Shown here: one piece after another, positions 46,131-55,878 of the stretch
Layout of the letters: each line of letters starts with the position of its first letter
How positions within the stretch are numbered: position 1 is the first letter of the stretch
Notes under the pieces: model-generated
What the model was told of the DNA's origin: nothing
Seen by the model: the letters and a program-made list of their open reading frames with translations, nothing else
Databases searched by the model: none
NCBI GenBank assembly: GCA_938002665.1
Contig: CALLAE010000009.1
Coordinates: 62,001 to 126,000 of the forward strand
Direction of reading: 5' to 3'
DNA from: an uncultured Saprospiraceae bacterium
GTDB lineage: Bacteria; Bacteroidota; Bacteroidia; Chitinophagales; Saprospiraceae
DNA length: 64,000 nucleotides
Translations under genes and position numbers: made by a program

Positions 46131-47296
46131 AAACCAAGCAACTAAAAGCCTTATTCCTTTTCATTGCCTTTTTGCTGTCCGCACAGTACCTCATCTCGCA
46201 TCATGTTGTATGGGGCTTCTTTGGACATAGGTTAATCAATAAGATGGCGGTGTTCACCCTGCCACAAGAAATGCTAGGGCTGTACAAAAAGCACATTCAT
46301 TTTATAAGTGTCCATGCTGTAGATCCAGATAAGAGAAGATATGCACTAAAGAATGAAGCCTATCGCCATTATATAGACTTAGATCACTGGGGTACTTATC
46401 CTTTTGAGAATATACCCAGAGAGCTGGACGAGGCCATACTTAAGCATGGAAACTTAGTAGGTGTAAAGGATAAGGATACCTTAAATCTGAATCGCAGTAT
46501 CATCGATATTGAAAGTTTCTACGATGATTTCATCTTCTTAGATAGATATTCTACATCTATAAGTTTGGAGCAGCTAGAAGTCAAGTCTCACTTAAGGGAT
46601 AATACTACAACCTACGAAGAGCTCATCTTTCAGAATGATTTTGTGAGTTACGGAGTTCTTCCATACTTTCTTGAAGATTACTATAGGATACTTGTAAAGG
46701 TGATAACAAAGGGAGAACTGGAAAGCATATTGAAAGTCAGTGCTGATATTGGACATTATATAGGTGATGCTCACGTCCCCTTACATACCACTGAAAATTA
46801 TAATGGCCAGTTAACGAATCAGTTGGGCATTCATGCCTTCTGGGAAAGCCGCTTACCAGAGTTGTTTGCCCATGATGAATATGATATGCTGGTGGGCAAG
46901 GCCGAATACATCACAGATAAAAAAGCTTACTTCTGGAAAATAGTTATGGATAGTCACTTTTTGCTAGAAGAAGTATTAAAAGATGAATTAGAAATCAAAT
47001 CCACTTTTCCGGAAGACAAGCAATTTTGCTTTGACAACAGAAATGAATCTACAGTCAGAACCCAATGTCCAGAATATTCTGCAGCCTATCACAAAGCTCT
47101 GGACGGTATGGTGGAGCGGAGGATGCAAGATGCAATTTTATCTATAGGGAGTATTTGGTTTTCAGCATGGGTAGATGCTGGGCAGCCAGACCTGAGTTCA
47201 CTGGTAGATAATCTTGATCAAGAAGCCCTACGAAAAGAACAAGAGCGCCTAGACCAGGCAAGAAATGGAAATGAGTCACAAGGCAGAGGCCATTAA
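46127..47296 (+). CDS. Zinc-dependent phospholipase C / S1-P1 nuclease-fold protein
   Basis: WGFFGHRLINKMAV, YRHYIDLDHWG, DIGHYIGDAHVPLHTTENYNGQLTNQLGIHAFWES; TTG start in TTGA overlap with the previous stop. Confidence 0.78.
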   Translation: MKTKQLKALFLFIAFLLSAQYLISHHVVWGFFGHRLINKMAVFTLPQEMLGLYKKHIHFISVHAVDPDKRRYALKNEAYRHYIDLDHWGTYPFENIPRELDEAILKHGNLVGVKDKDTLNLNRSIIDIESFYDDFIFLDRYSTSISLEQLEVKSHLRDNTTTYEELIFQNDFVSYGVLPYFLEDYYRILVKVITKGELESILKVSADIGHYIGDAHVPLHTTENYNGQLTNQLGIHAFWESRLPELFAHDEYDMLVGKAEYITDKKAYFWKIVMDSHFLLEEVLKDELEIKSTFPEDKQFCFDNRNESTVRTQCPEYSAAYHKALDGMVERRMQDAILSIGSIWFSAWVDAGQPDLSSLVDNLDQEALRKEQERLDQARNGNESQGRGH

Positions 47297-47311
47297 TAAG
47301 TAAAAGAAAGT

Positions 47312-48307
47312 ATGAATTTTTCAAAGTTAGGATTGATATTAAGAGGTATGGCGATGGGAGTGGCAGAGGTTATTCCAGGTGTTTCGGGTGGGACAATAGC
47401 TTTTATTACAGGCATCTATAAGGCTTTACTAGACTCCATAAAGGCTGTAGATCATAATTTTATAGGTCTACTACTGGGGTTTAGAATTAAGGAGATGTGG
47501 GCTAAGATCAATGGGAACTTCTTGCTATGGCTCATCGGCGGTATGCTGGGCGGGATCTTGGTAGGAGTCTTTGGAGTGACTTATTTGTTAGAGCAATACC
47601 CAGAAGTCCTTTGGGGCTTGTTCTTTGGACTTATTCTAGCTTCTGTGCCACTCATGTTGTCCCAGATGAAAAACAAATCTGGTAATGCCATATTGCTCTT
47701 TGTTCTCGGAGCTATCATAGCTTATGGAGTAACCAGTCTGAGCCCTTCTGAAGGCTCCACTAACTATCTATATGTATTTGCTGCTGGAGTGATAGCTATT
47801 AGCGCTTTGGTGTTGCCAGGCATTTCTGGAAGTTTTATTCTCTTACTGATGGGCTTATATACGACTATCATACCTACCTTAAAGAATTTTCTTAAAACAC
47901 AGGATTTATCTGACTTCATTTTATTAGCGGTATTTGGTATGGGATGTTTGACTGGGCTGCTAGGCTTTTCTAGATTAGTATCAGCTGCCTTCGAAAAATA
48001 TCATGATGCGACTATAGCTGTTTTGTCTGGCTTTATGCTTGGCTCACTTAATAAGATATGGCCATGGAGAAATCCAGTAACTATACTCAATAAGGACAAG
48101 GCCTCATTTATTTCTCTAGATAAGACCAGTATTTCCGACTATGACTTGCTAGATGATGGGATCAAAATTGTGAAAGAAGACAATGTCTTCCCTTCAGATT
48201 ACTTTTTTGAGCCACGTATACTTTTGGTTATGCTGGCTTTTTTATTAGGTCTTTTCCTCATTTTTCTTCTTTCCCGCTCTAACCTTAGTAAAGTGGACTC
48301 TGTCTAA
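47312..48307 (+). CDS. DUF368-family membrane protein (polyprenyl-phosphate transporter family)
   Basis: GMAMGVAEVIPGVSGGTIAFITGIY and ISALVLPGISGSFILLLMGLY repeats typical of DUF368. Confidence 0.9.
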   Translation: MNFSKLGLILRGMAMGVAEVIPGVSGGTIAFITGIYKALLDSIKAVDHNFIGLLLGFRIKEMWAKINGNFLLWLIGGMLGGILVGVFGVTYLLEQYPEVLWGLFFGLILASVPLMLSQMKNKSGNAILLFVLGAIIAYGVTSLSPSEGSTNYLYVFAAGVIAISALVLPGISGSFILLLMGLYTTIIPTLKNFLKTQDLSDFILLAVFGMGCLTGLLGFSRLVSAAFEKYHDATIAVLSGFMLGSLNKIWPWRNPVTILNKDKASFISLDKTSISDYDLLDDGIKIVKEDNVFPSDYFFEPRILLVMLAFLLGLFLIFLLSRSNLSKVDSV

Positions 48308-48474
48308 TTACCTACTTAGGAGCCTTGTAATTTAGGAATCAAAAAACTACCCGTATCCCCAATTTGTGATAACATATGGTAATATTATATAATATAAGTA
48401 TGTATTATTCCCTTGTTTACAATGAGATTCATATATTTGTTATTTATAATATGTAATTAACCAAAACGCGTCTC

Positions 48475-50625
48475 ATGCAATTCACAAGGAATTTCTTTGC
48501 AATTGTCCTTTTGATAACTATCCCTTTGACACTTATTACTGCACAAAAGCATCTGATCAAGGCCGAGAGGCAATTTGAACTAAAAGCTTTTAATCTAGCC
48601 ATCGAAAATGCAAAGAAGGCTATAGAGAAAGACCCTGCATGTATAGATTGTCACCGTCTTGTTGCTGAATCATTCAGAATGATGAATAATAACGTGGATG
48701 CAGCAATTTGGTACCGAAAAATGGAGAGATTTCCCAACCTTCCTAGTGACTACGCTTTTAATTATGGCCTTCTTTTAAAAAGAATGGGGCAATATGACAA
48801 GGCAAAAAAGTACTTCAATGAGTACAGGATAATTAGTCCTGAGACAGGTGAATATTTCGCTCAAAGCTGCGATTTCGCTAAGGAAACTTTATCTTCTAAA
48901 AAGAATTTTGAGCTAAACCTTTTTGGTGTAAGTTCCAAGAATACTGATTTTGGTCCAGCGATTTTCGAAGACAAGATTGTCTTTTCTTCATTCAGACCGG
49001 ATCTCGCCAGATCAAAAAAGAATACTAGCCTTATTCAAGATCAGAAGTGTCAGTTTTTTATAGCTGATAATGATTTTAAAAGTACCAAAGATGATATCAA
49101 TTATCTCCTGCCAGAAAACAAAGAATCCTTTGACATGGGAGCGATTCACTACGCTGCTGCTGCTCCTATCTGTGCAGTTACCAGACATAATTTCAAGGAT
49201 GGTGAAAAGCAGATATTCTCTAACGATCTAGAACTGACTCTGTATCTAGCTACGGTTAACTATAATGGTTCTTTCAAGGATTTAGAGCCTTTTCCACATA
49301 ATGAGGTAGGTTATGCAACAGGTTTTGGAACTCTGAACCCAGCAGGTAATATTCTTTATTTCTCGTCTAACAGACCTGGAGGTGAAGGTGGATTCGATAT
49401 TTATGCAAGCTATCTGAAAAACGGAGAATGGACTTATCCAGAAAATCTAGGTAAAAAAGTCAATTCTCCTGGTAACGAGATAACACCATTTTTTGATGGG
49501 GAGACATTGTACTATTCTTCTGATTACACTACAGGGCTCGGAGGCTTTGATGTATTTAGTACCTCAGTAAATACTGGAAAATGGAAGACTCCCACTAATA
49601 TGGGTAACGGCGTCAATTCTCCAGAAGATGATTATTACTTTACTAAGCATCCAGTTTCTGAAAGTTACTATCTGACTTCTAATAGACTAGGAGGACGAGG
49701 AAGTCATGATATTTATCTTGTACACAGCATAGAGACACATGATGTAGAGCTAGAGTTTGCTTATGAAGAAACGGTCCCTAGGGCAGTAAACATAGATCAA
49801 GACGTTGTAAGTAGTGAAATTATACCTACTGCAAAAGCTGTAAACTTAGAACAAGATACTGATATATCAATCGCACCTATTCCAGAAAATATTATTACTG
49901 GAACTACCCAAGATGACGTGAATGAAACCACAGAGAATGTAGAAACGGAAAGCGAACTTATAGACTTCAATAAACTATTACCTCCTAAAGCAGTAGACCT
50001 TAATAGCACTAACTCTAGATCTATATCTCTAGCTGGTGCTAAAAGAGTTGCTTTCGGTGAAGTTATCAGGTCTAGTTCTAATGTTTACTTTATTCAGTTA
50101 GCCGCACTTTTTAGAAGTGAAGCAAATTTGAATGAATTCAGTTCATTGTCAGAATATGGCAGTATCTATAAGGTTAAGCATTCTAATGCTACCAAAGTGA
50201 AGCTAGGATATTTCCTAGATGAATATCAAGCTAAAGAAGTGCTGAGACAGGTGAAAGCAAGTGGTCATTCTGATGCCTTTATCACTTATGAAGTACTTAA
50301 TACCTCCCGCATGGAACTAGTCACTGTCTCAGAAACTACTGTGGATAATTACAGTAATTCTAGCTTCAGTACAGCTACCACGACAGGTGATAATTATAAG
50401 ATTAGATTAGCCTCTTACGAAGACCCCATATGGTTTGATATTTCCAAGGTGAATGACATAGGTGTTATAGAGCAATGGAGCAAAGGGGAGTGGACCATTT
50501 TTGTACTGAGCGGCTACAAGAGCATGCAAGAAGCTGAAGTTGCTAGAGTGGCAGCTATGAATAGAGGCTTTGCTGATGCAGAAGTAGTCTTAGATAGAAA
50601 TGGGATACTGGAAAAATTAAAATAA
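48475..50625 (+). CDS. TPR - PD40/WD40-like propeller - SPOR protein, outer envelope
   Basis: TPR-like N-terminus; LYFSSNRPGGEGGFDIYAS and LYYSSDYTTGLGGFDVFST propeller motifs; C-terminal SPOR-like VYFIQLAALFRSEANLNEF and WTIFVLSGYKSMQEAEVARVAA. Confidence 0.75.
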   Translation: MQFTRNFFAIVLLITIPLTLITAQKHLIKAERQFELKAFNLAIENAKKAIEKDPACIDCHRLVAESFRMMNNNVDAAIWYRKMERFPNLPSDYAFNYGLLLKRMGQYDKAKKYFNEYRIISPETGEYFAQSCDFAKETLSSKKNFELNLFGVSSKNTDFGPAIFEDKIVFSSFRPDLARSKKNTSLIQDQKCQFFIADNDFKSTKDDINYLLPENKESFDMGAIHYAAAAPICAVTRHNFKDGEKQIFSNDLELTLYLATVNYNGSFKDLEPFPHNEVGYATGFGTLNPAGNILYFSSNRPGGEGGFDIYASYLKNGEWTYPENLGKKVNSPGNEITPFFDGETLYYSSDYTTGLGGFDVFSTSVNTGKWKTPTNMGNGVNSPEDDYYFTKHPVSESYYLTSNRLGGRGSHDIYLVHSIETHDVELEFAYEETVPRAVNIDQDVVSSEIIPTAKAVNLEQDTDISIAPIPENIITGTTQDDVNETTENVETESELIDFNKLLPPKAVDLNSTNSRSISLAGAKRVAFGEVIRSSSNVYFIQLAALFRSEANLNEFSSLSEYGSIYKVKHSNATKVKLGYFLDEYQAKEVLRQVKASGHSDAFITYEVLNTSRMELVTVSETTVDNYSNSSFSTATTTGDNYKIRLASYEDPIWFDISKVNDIGVIEQWSKGEWTIFVLSGYKSMQEAEVARVAAMNRGFADAEVVLDRNGILEKLK

Positions 50626-50649
50626 AACGATTCAGATTTTATTCTAGAA

Positions 50650-50677
50650 GGCTGCCCTTAGGGTGGCCATTTTTTTT
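50650..50677 (+). terminator. Intrinsic terminator
   Basis: ggctgccc-tta-gggtggcc followed by a T tract. Confidence 0.75.
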
Positions 50678-50685
50678 GTCCCTAA

Positions 50686-51312
50686 CTATAGTTTACCCCA
50701 ACCATAATTAAAGCTGACACTGATGCGATCGTCTTCTGACATATTCATGGGGACCTCATGCCTTAGCCAGCTTTCCCACAGTAAAACTTCACCCGCTTTG
50801 GGTTTTAGATAAATGAATTGCTTCATCTCATTCCGCGCTTGTTCTTTGCGCATAGGTGCAGCCATCATCATTGCTAGACGTGGATCTTCAAATTTTATAG
50901 CACTGGTACCAGTTGGCATTTTGACGTAGGTCGTTCCGCTGATTACACTATGAGGATGTATGTGCGACGTATGTATGCCCGCCTCTGGAAGGATATTTAT
51001 CCAGATGGAATCCAACTTTAAGGCCTTACCATCTAAATCGAATTCTAGGTCCTCTGCAAAAGCCTGAGCATGTTTGTCCAATACTTTTATTAAGTCTTTG
51101 AATATGGGAAAACGCCAATCTAGGTCATTGAGAGAGGCATAGCTGGTGTAGCCTAGATAATCATTCTCATCACACCAGGCCTGCCCGGCTTCATCATCCG
51201 TAGCGATGGCATAACATGACTTTTCCAGTTCCTCTATTCCGACCGCATCATCTAACTCAGCTAGTGCTGCTTGGTATATCCGAGTAGCAAAGAAGGACTT
51301 AACTTTTGCCAT
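50686..51312 (-). CDS. Putative 2OG-Fe(II) oxygenase (TIGR02466 family-like)
   Basis: HTSHIHPHSVISGTTYVKMPTGTSAIKFEDPRL; GEVLLWESWLRHEVPMNMSEDDRISVSFNY. Confidence 0.75.
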   Translation of the reverse strand: MAKVKSFFATRIYQAALAELDDAVGIEELEKSCYAIATDDEAGQAWCDENDYLGYTSYASLNDLDWRFPIFKDLIKVLDKHAQAFAEDLEFDLDGKALKLDSIWINILPEAGIHTSHIHPHSVISGTTYVKMPTGTSAIKFEDPRLAMMMAAPMRKEQARNEMKQFIYLKPKAGEVLLWESWLRHEVPMNMSEDDRISVSFNYGWGKL

Positions 51313-51315
51313 ATA

Positions 51316-52494
51316 CTATACTGCTTTTACTAATAGTGCAGAAGCACCTCCACCTCCGTTGCATATGGCTGCGATGCCTGTTTTTCCTTTTTTGGAATTC
51401 AGAACATTGATAAGAGTAACCACAATTCTTGCCCCTGAAGCACCTAAGGGATGACCAAGAGATACAGAACCACCTAGCACGTTTACTTTTTCTTCTGGAA
51501 CCTTGAGTAGTTTTTGGTAGGCTAAAGTAACTACGCTGAATGCCTCATTCACCTCAAAGAAATCTACTTCATCTAAGCTAATATTGGCTTGGCTGATCAA
51601 CTTCTCAGTGGCCTTAGTAGGAGCAGTCGTAAACCATTCAGGCGCATGAGCAGCATCTGAAAAATCTGCTATCTCAGCAATCGGAGTAAGACTATATTTT
51701 TCCAAGGCTGCTTGACTAACCAAGATGAGCGCAGCTGCTCCATCATTAATAGTAGAAGCATTAGCTGCTGTGACAGTGCCTTCTTTTGAGAAGGCTGGTC
51801 TTAGCTTAGGAATCTTATCAAACTTCACTTTTTTAAATTCTTCATCCTCATCCATGAGTATAGGATCTGCTTTACGCTGAGGTATTTCGACAGGGACTAT
51901 TTCATTTTTGAATATACCATGGCTGGTGCTATCAGCAGATTTCTTGTAAGATCCTATTGCAAAAGCATCTTGTTCTTCTCTTGTGATTTTATACTTAGTA
52001 GCTGTATTGTCTGCGCATACCCCCATGATACATTCGTTGTAGACATCTGTAAGACCATCCTTTTGTAAGCCATCCACTAGGCTGCCACTACCATATTTAT
52101 AACCATATCTCGCATTAGGAAGGTAATAAGGTATCTGAGACATATTTTCCATGCCACCCGCAACAACCACGTCTTTCTGCCCTAGCATTATAGCCTGTGC
52201 AGCCAGCATGATAGATTTAGCTCCCGAGGAGCAGACTTTATTTATAGTCGTACAAGGTACAGTGTCTGGGATTCCTGCAAAGATAGAAGCCTGTCTAGCA
52301 GGGGCTTGGCCCAGGTTTGCTGATACTACATTACCCATGTAGACTTCTTCTACAGCAGCTGGATCTAGCTTGGCTCTATTAAGAGCGCCAGAAATAGCTT
52401 TTGCACCTAATTGTGTAGCAGATATACCTGATAGCATCCCTCCGAAACTTCCTATTGGTGTTCTGACAGCGGCGACAACATACACTTTATTCAT
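51316..52494 (-). CDS. Acetyl-CoA C-acetyltransferase (thiolase)
   Basis: VAAVRTPIGSFGG; NKVCSSGAKSIMLAAQAI; GGSVSLGHPLGASGARI; AICNGGGGASALL; start set at MNKVYVVAAVRTP. Confidence 0.95.
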   Translation of the reverse strand: MNKVYVVAAVRTPIGSFGGMLSGISATQLGAKAISGALNRAKLDPAAVEEVYMGNVVSANLGQAPARQASIFAGIPDTVPCTTINKVCSSGAKSIMLAAQAIMLGQKDVVVAGGMENMSQIPYYLPNARYGYKYGSGSLVDGLQKDGLTDVYNECIMGVCADNTATKYKITREEQDAFAIGSYKKSADSTSHGIFKNEIVPVEIPQRKADPILMDEDEEFKKVKFDKIPKLRPAFSKEGTVTAANASTINDGAAALILVSQAALEKYSLTPIAEIADFSDAAHAPEWFTTAPTKATEKLISQANISLDEVDFFEVNEAFSVVTLAYQKLLKVPEEKVNVLGGSVSLGHPLGASGARIVVTLINVLNSKKGKTGIAAICNGGGGASALLVKAV

Positions 52495-52607
52495 AATTCT
52501 CTTTCTTTTGTTAGGCAAGTTGGTAAAATCTTTGTTAAAATAACTAGTACTAAGAATTAATGTTTGCAAAAACGCGTCTTGATAACGTGGCCTAAACTAA
52601 AAAAGAT

Positions 52608-53090
52608 ATGAGACTAATTACTTCTTTACTTTTTCTTCTCCTTTGTTCCTCAATAATTGCACAATCTGTTGCTAGAGATCAGAGCCCAGAAGCCATAGCT
52701 TTCCAAAAAGAATATGAAAAGAATATCAAGCTGACAAAGATAAATGGTGTCTACATTCCGGGTACATTGAAAGAAGCTCATAGACGTATCAGCAAGCTGA
52801 CACCTAAAGCTTCCATTGCTAAATTCAAATCAGCACCTGAGAAAGAGGTCTGTAAGAAGTTGCACTTTGGGATAGGTAAGTGGCTGATTTCCAACTGGAA
52901 TTTCTATAATGGTTCTCGTATATCACATTTGCTAAAAGGGAAAGGCGTGCTCCACCCAGATGATATGGCACAGTTCCTTTTAAGGACATATCATAGAAGT
53001 TTGAATGACCTAGAATTAGACGAAGAAGCGCTCGCGGAAGAGTTAGCAGTAGAAAGAAAAAGAAAGGCAGCAGAAGCCTTCGGGTTCTAG
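52608..53090 (+). CDS. Hypothetical secreted protein
   Basis: Signal peptide MRLITSLLFLLLCSSIIAQS; no recognised family. Confidence 0.55.
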   Translation: MRLITSLLFLLLCSSIIAQSVARDQSPEAIAFQKEYEKNIKLTKINGVYIPGTLKEAHRRISKLTPKASIAKFKSAPEKEVCKKLHFGIGKWLISNWNFYNGSRISHLLKGKGVLHPDDMAQFLLRTYHRSLNDLELDEEALAEELAVERKRKAAEAFGF

Positions 53091-53289
53091 CTTATTTGAA
53101 AAGTTTCCGCATTGATTTATAAAGTTATTCTACATTTGCGGCACAAATGTTAATGTTTTTAATCTATCTAGCCTTAGATTTCAAGCAATCTGAACGAACA
53201 GGTTAATTGACATTGTGAAGTTAAAAAGTTTGAATTTTTGAGACTTAATTAAGGTAGAAAGAGCTTCTATCTTACCTAGATTATACTGA

Positions 53290-55878
53290 ATGGCAACAAA
53301 ATTATTGATTGTTGAGTCCCCGGCCAAAGCCAAAACTATCAACAAATATTTAGGTGATGACTTTATAGTTAAGTCTAGTGTCGGACATATCAGAGACCTT
53401 GACAAAGGAAAGAAAGGAATAGATATAGAAAATAATTTTGCGCTGTCATATGTCGTATCTGAAGGCAAGCAAAAGGTTGTGAGAGATCTAAAGTCTGCAG
53501 CCAAGAAAGTAAAAGAAGTATGGTTAGCAACGGATGAGGACCGTGAAGGAGAGGCGATCTCATGGCACTTGTGTAAAGTTTTAGACCTAGACGAAAAGAC
53601 AACTAAGAGAATCGTTTTCCGGGAAATTACTGAGTCTGCTATACAGAATGCTATCAAGGAACCGAGAAACGTAGACCTTAATATAGTTAATGCCCAGCAG
53701 GCTAGAAGAGTAATAGATAGGTTAGTAGGATTTGAATTATCTGAAACCTTATGGAGAAAAATAAAACCTAAGTTGTCAGGTGGTAGAGTACAGTCAGTAA
53801 CGCTTAAGCTAGTAGTAGAGAGAGAACGTGAGATAGAAGCACATGAAGCAAGACCATTCTATAAAGTCCTTGCTCTATTCAAAGTAAAGAATGAAGCAGG
53901 CAAATTAGTCGAGCTCAAGTCCGAACTCAAGAATAGACTGAGTACTTATGAAGAAGCAGAAGCTTTTCTTACAGCTCTTCAGGGATCAGACTACTCCATC
54001 AGTAATATAACTGTCAAGCCCTCAAAAAGAAAGCCGCCTGCGCCATTTACAACCTCTACTCTACAACAGGAGGCTAGTAGAAAACTCTATTTCAGTGTCA
54101 GCCGTACAATGCAGGTCGCACAGAGGCTCTATGAGGGTGGGAACATCTCTTATATGAGAACCGATTCCACTAAACTGAGTGAGCAGGCACTAGCAGCCAT
54201 AGAAACACAGGTGACATCTAAATATGGTGAGAAATATTCTGAGGTCAGAAGATTTAAGACTAAAGGAGATAGCGCGCAAGAAGCGCACGAGGCCATACGT
54301 CCCACATATTTCGACAAAGATTCTCTACCCTTATCTAAGGAAGTAGATGAAGATATGCGAAAGCTCTATGGACTTATCTGGCAAAGAACTATGGCTTGTC
54401 AGATGTCAGATGCTCTATTAGAAAGAACCAAAGTAGATATCAGCACTCAGACAGATGCCGTTTTCCAAGCTAATGGAGAGGTGCTGAAATTTGATGGTTT
54501 TCTAAAAGTATATATGGAAGCCAAGCATGATGACGATGACTCGGAAGCAGCAGGCATCTTGCCTCCGCTTACAGTAGGGCAGAAATTGGATATGGATAAT
54601 ATTCAAGCCATAGAAAGATTTACGAGACCACCTTCTAGATATACTGAAGCAACTTTGGTGAAGAAATTAGAGGAGCTAGGCATCGGAAGACCTTCTACTT
54701 ATGCGCCGACCATCTCCAAAATTATGGAGAAGAGCAGAGGTTATGTGTCCAAGGAAAAGAAGGATGGTGTAGAACGGAAGTATAATATTCTGACACTGAA
54801 AGCTGACAAGGTAGCCAACGAGGTACATTCTGAAATTACTGGAGCTGTAAGTAACAGATTGTATCCCACTGATATGGGCAAGATGGTAAGTGATTTTCTC
54901 TCTGAACATTTCAAGGAGGTGATGACCTACAGCTTCACCAAGGAGATAGAAGATAAGCTAGATGAAATAGCCAAAGGGGCAGAAGACTGGCTAGGAATGA
55001 TAGAAAATTTCTATGGACCTTTTCATGAGACGGTAGAAGAAACGATAAAGACAGCGGCAAGAGTTAAGGGAAGAAGAGACCTAGGAATCGACGAAAAAAC
55101 AGGCCATACTATATTGGCTCAGATGAGTAGATATGGGCCAGTAGTGCAGATAGGTACAGTAGAAGAAGTAGGAGAGGAGGGCAAGCCACGGTTTGCCAGC
55201 CTGAAAAGAGGGCAGTCTTTAGAAACGATAACTCTAGAGGATGCGATAGAACTCTTTAAGTTACCTATAGACCTCGGGCCTTATGAGGGGAGTAATGTAG
55301 TGGTGAAGTCTGGAAGATTTGGACCATATATCAATCACAACGAGAAGAATATTACTATTCCCAAAGGTGAAGATCCGCTTACTCTGACTTTTGCTCGAGG
55401 AGTAGAACTGATAGAAGATAGGAAGATCCTCGATGCCCCTATAGCAACTTATAAAGGAGAAGAAGTCACAAAAGGTAAAGGGAGATTTGGTCCTTTCCTT
55501 AAGTACAAAGAATTCTTTATCAATATTCCTAGAAGATACGATCACGAAAACCTAAAGCAGGAAGAGATCTTTGAGTTGATAGAGGCGAAAATAGAAAAAG
55601 AAGCAAACCGATATATCATGCAATGGCCAGAGGATAACATTGCTCTAGAGAATGGTAGATGGGGACCTTTTATCAGATACAAAAAGAAGTCTTTCAAGAT
55701 TGGGAAAAAAGAGGATGGAGAACGCTATACTTCTGAGGAAGCTAAGGAGTTATTTACCCTTGAAAAGATAAAAGATATCCTCACTGATGAAGGTGTCAAG
55801 CTGCCTAAAAAGAAAGCCCCTAAGAAAAAGGCTGCTCCAAAAAAGAAAGCAGCACCCAAGAAAAAGCCTAAGAAATAG
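53290..55878 (+). CDS. topA: DNA topoisomerase I with lysine-rich C-terminal tail
   Basis: KLLIVESPAKAKTINKYLG; ATDEDREGEAISWHL; ISYMRTDSTKLS; tail KKKAPKKKAAPKKKAAPKKKPKK. Confidence 0.96.
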   Translation: MATKLLIVESPAKAKTINKYLGDDFIVKSSVGHIRDLDKGKKGIDIENNFALSYVVSEGKQKVVRDLKSAAKKVKEVWLATDEDREGEAISWHLCKVLDLDEKTTKRIVFREITESAIQNAIKEPRNVDLNIVNAQQARRVIDRLVGFELSETLWRKIKPKLSGGRVQSVTLKLVVEREREIEAHEARPFYKVLALFKVKNEAGKLVELKSELKNRLSTYEEAEAFLTALQGSDYSISNITVKPSKRKPPAPFTTSTLQQEASRKLYFSVSRTMQVAQRLYEGGNISYMRTDSTKLSEQALAAIETQVTSKYGEKYSEVRRFKTKGDSAQEAHEAIRPTYFDKDSLPLSKEVDEDMRKLYGLIWQRTMACQMSDALLERTKVDISTQTDAVFQANGEVLKFDGFLKVYMEAKHDDDDSEAAGILPPLTVGQKLDMDNIQAIERFTRPPSRYTEATLVKKLEELGIGRPSTYAPTISKIMEKSRGYVSKEKKDGVERKYNILTLKADKVANEVHSEITGAVSNRLYPTDMGKMVSDFLSEHFKEVMTYSFTKEIEDKLDEIAKGAEDWLGMIENFYGPFHETVEETIKTAARVKGRRDLGIDEKTGHTILAQMSRYGPVVQIGTVEEVGEEGKPRFASLKRGQSLETITLEDAIELFKLPIDLGPYEGSNVVVKSGRFGPYINHNEKNITIPKGEDPLTLTFARGVELIEDRKILDAPIATYKGEEVTKGKGRFGPFLKYKEFFINIPRRYDHENLKQEEIFELIEAKIEKEANRYIMQWPEDNIALENGRWGPFIRYKKKSFKIGKKEDGERYTSEEAKELFTLEKIKDILTDEGVKLPKKKAPKKKAAPKKKAAPKKKPKK

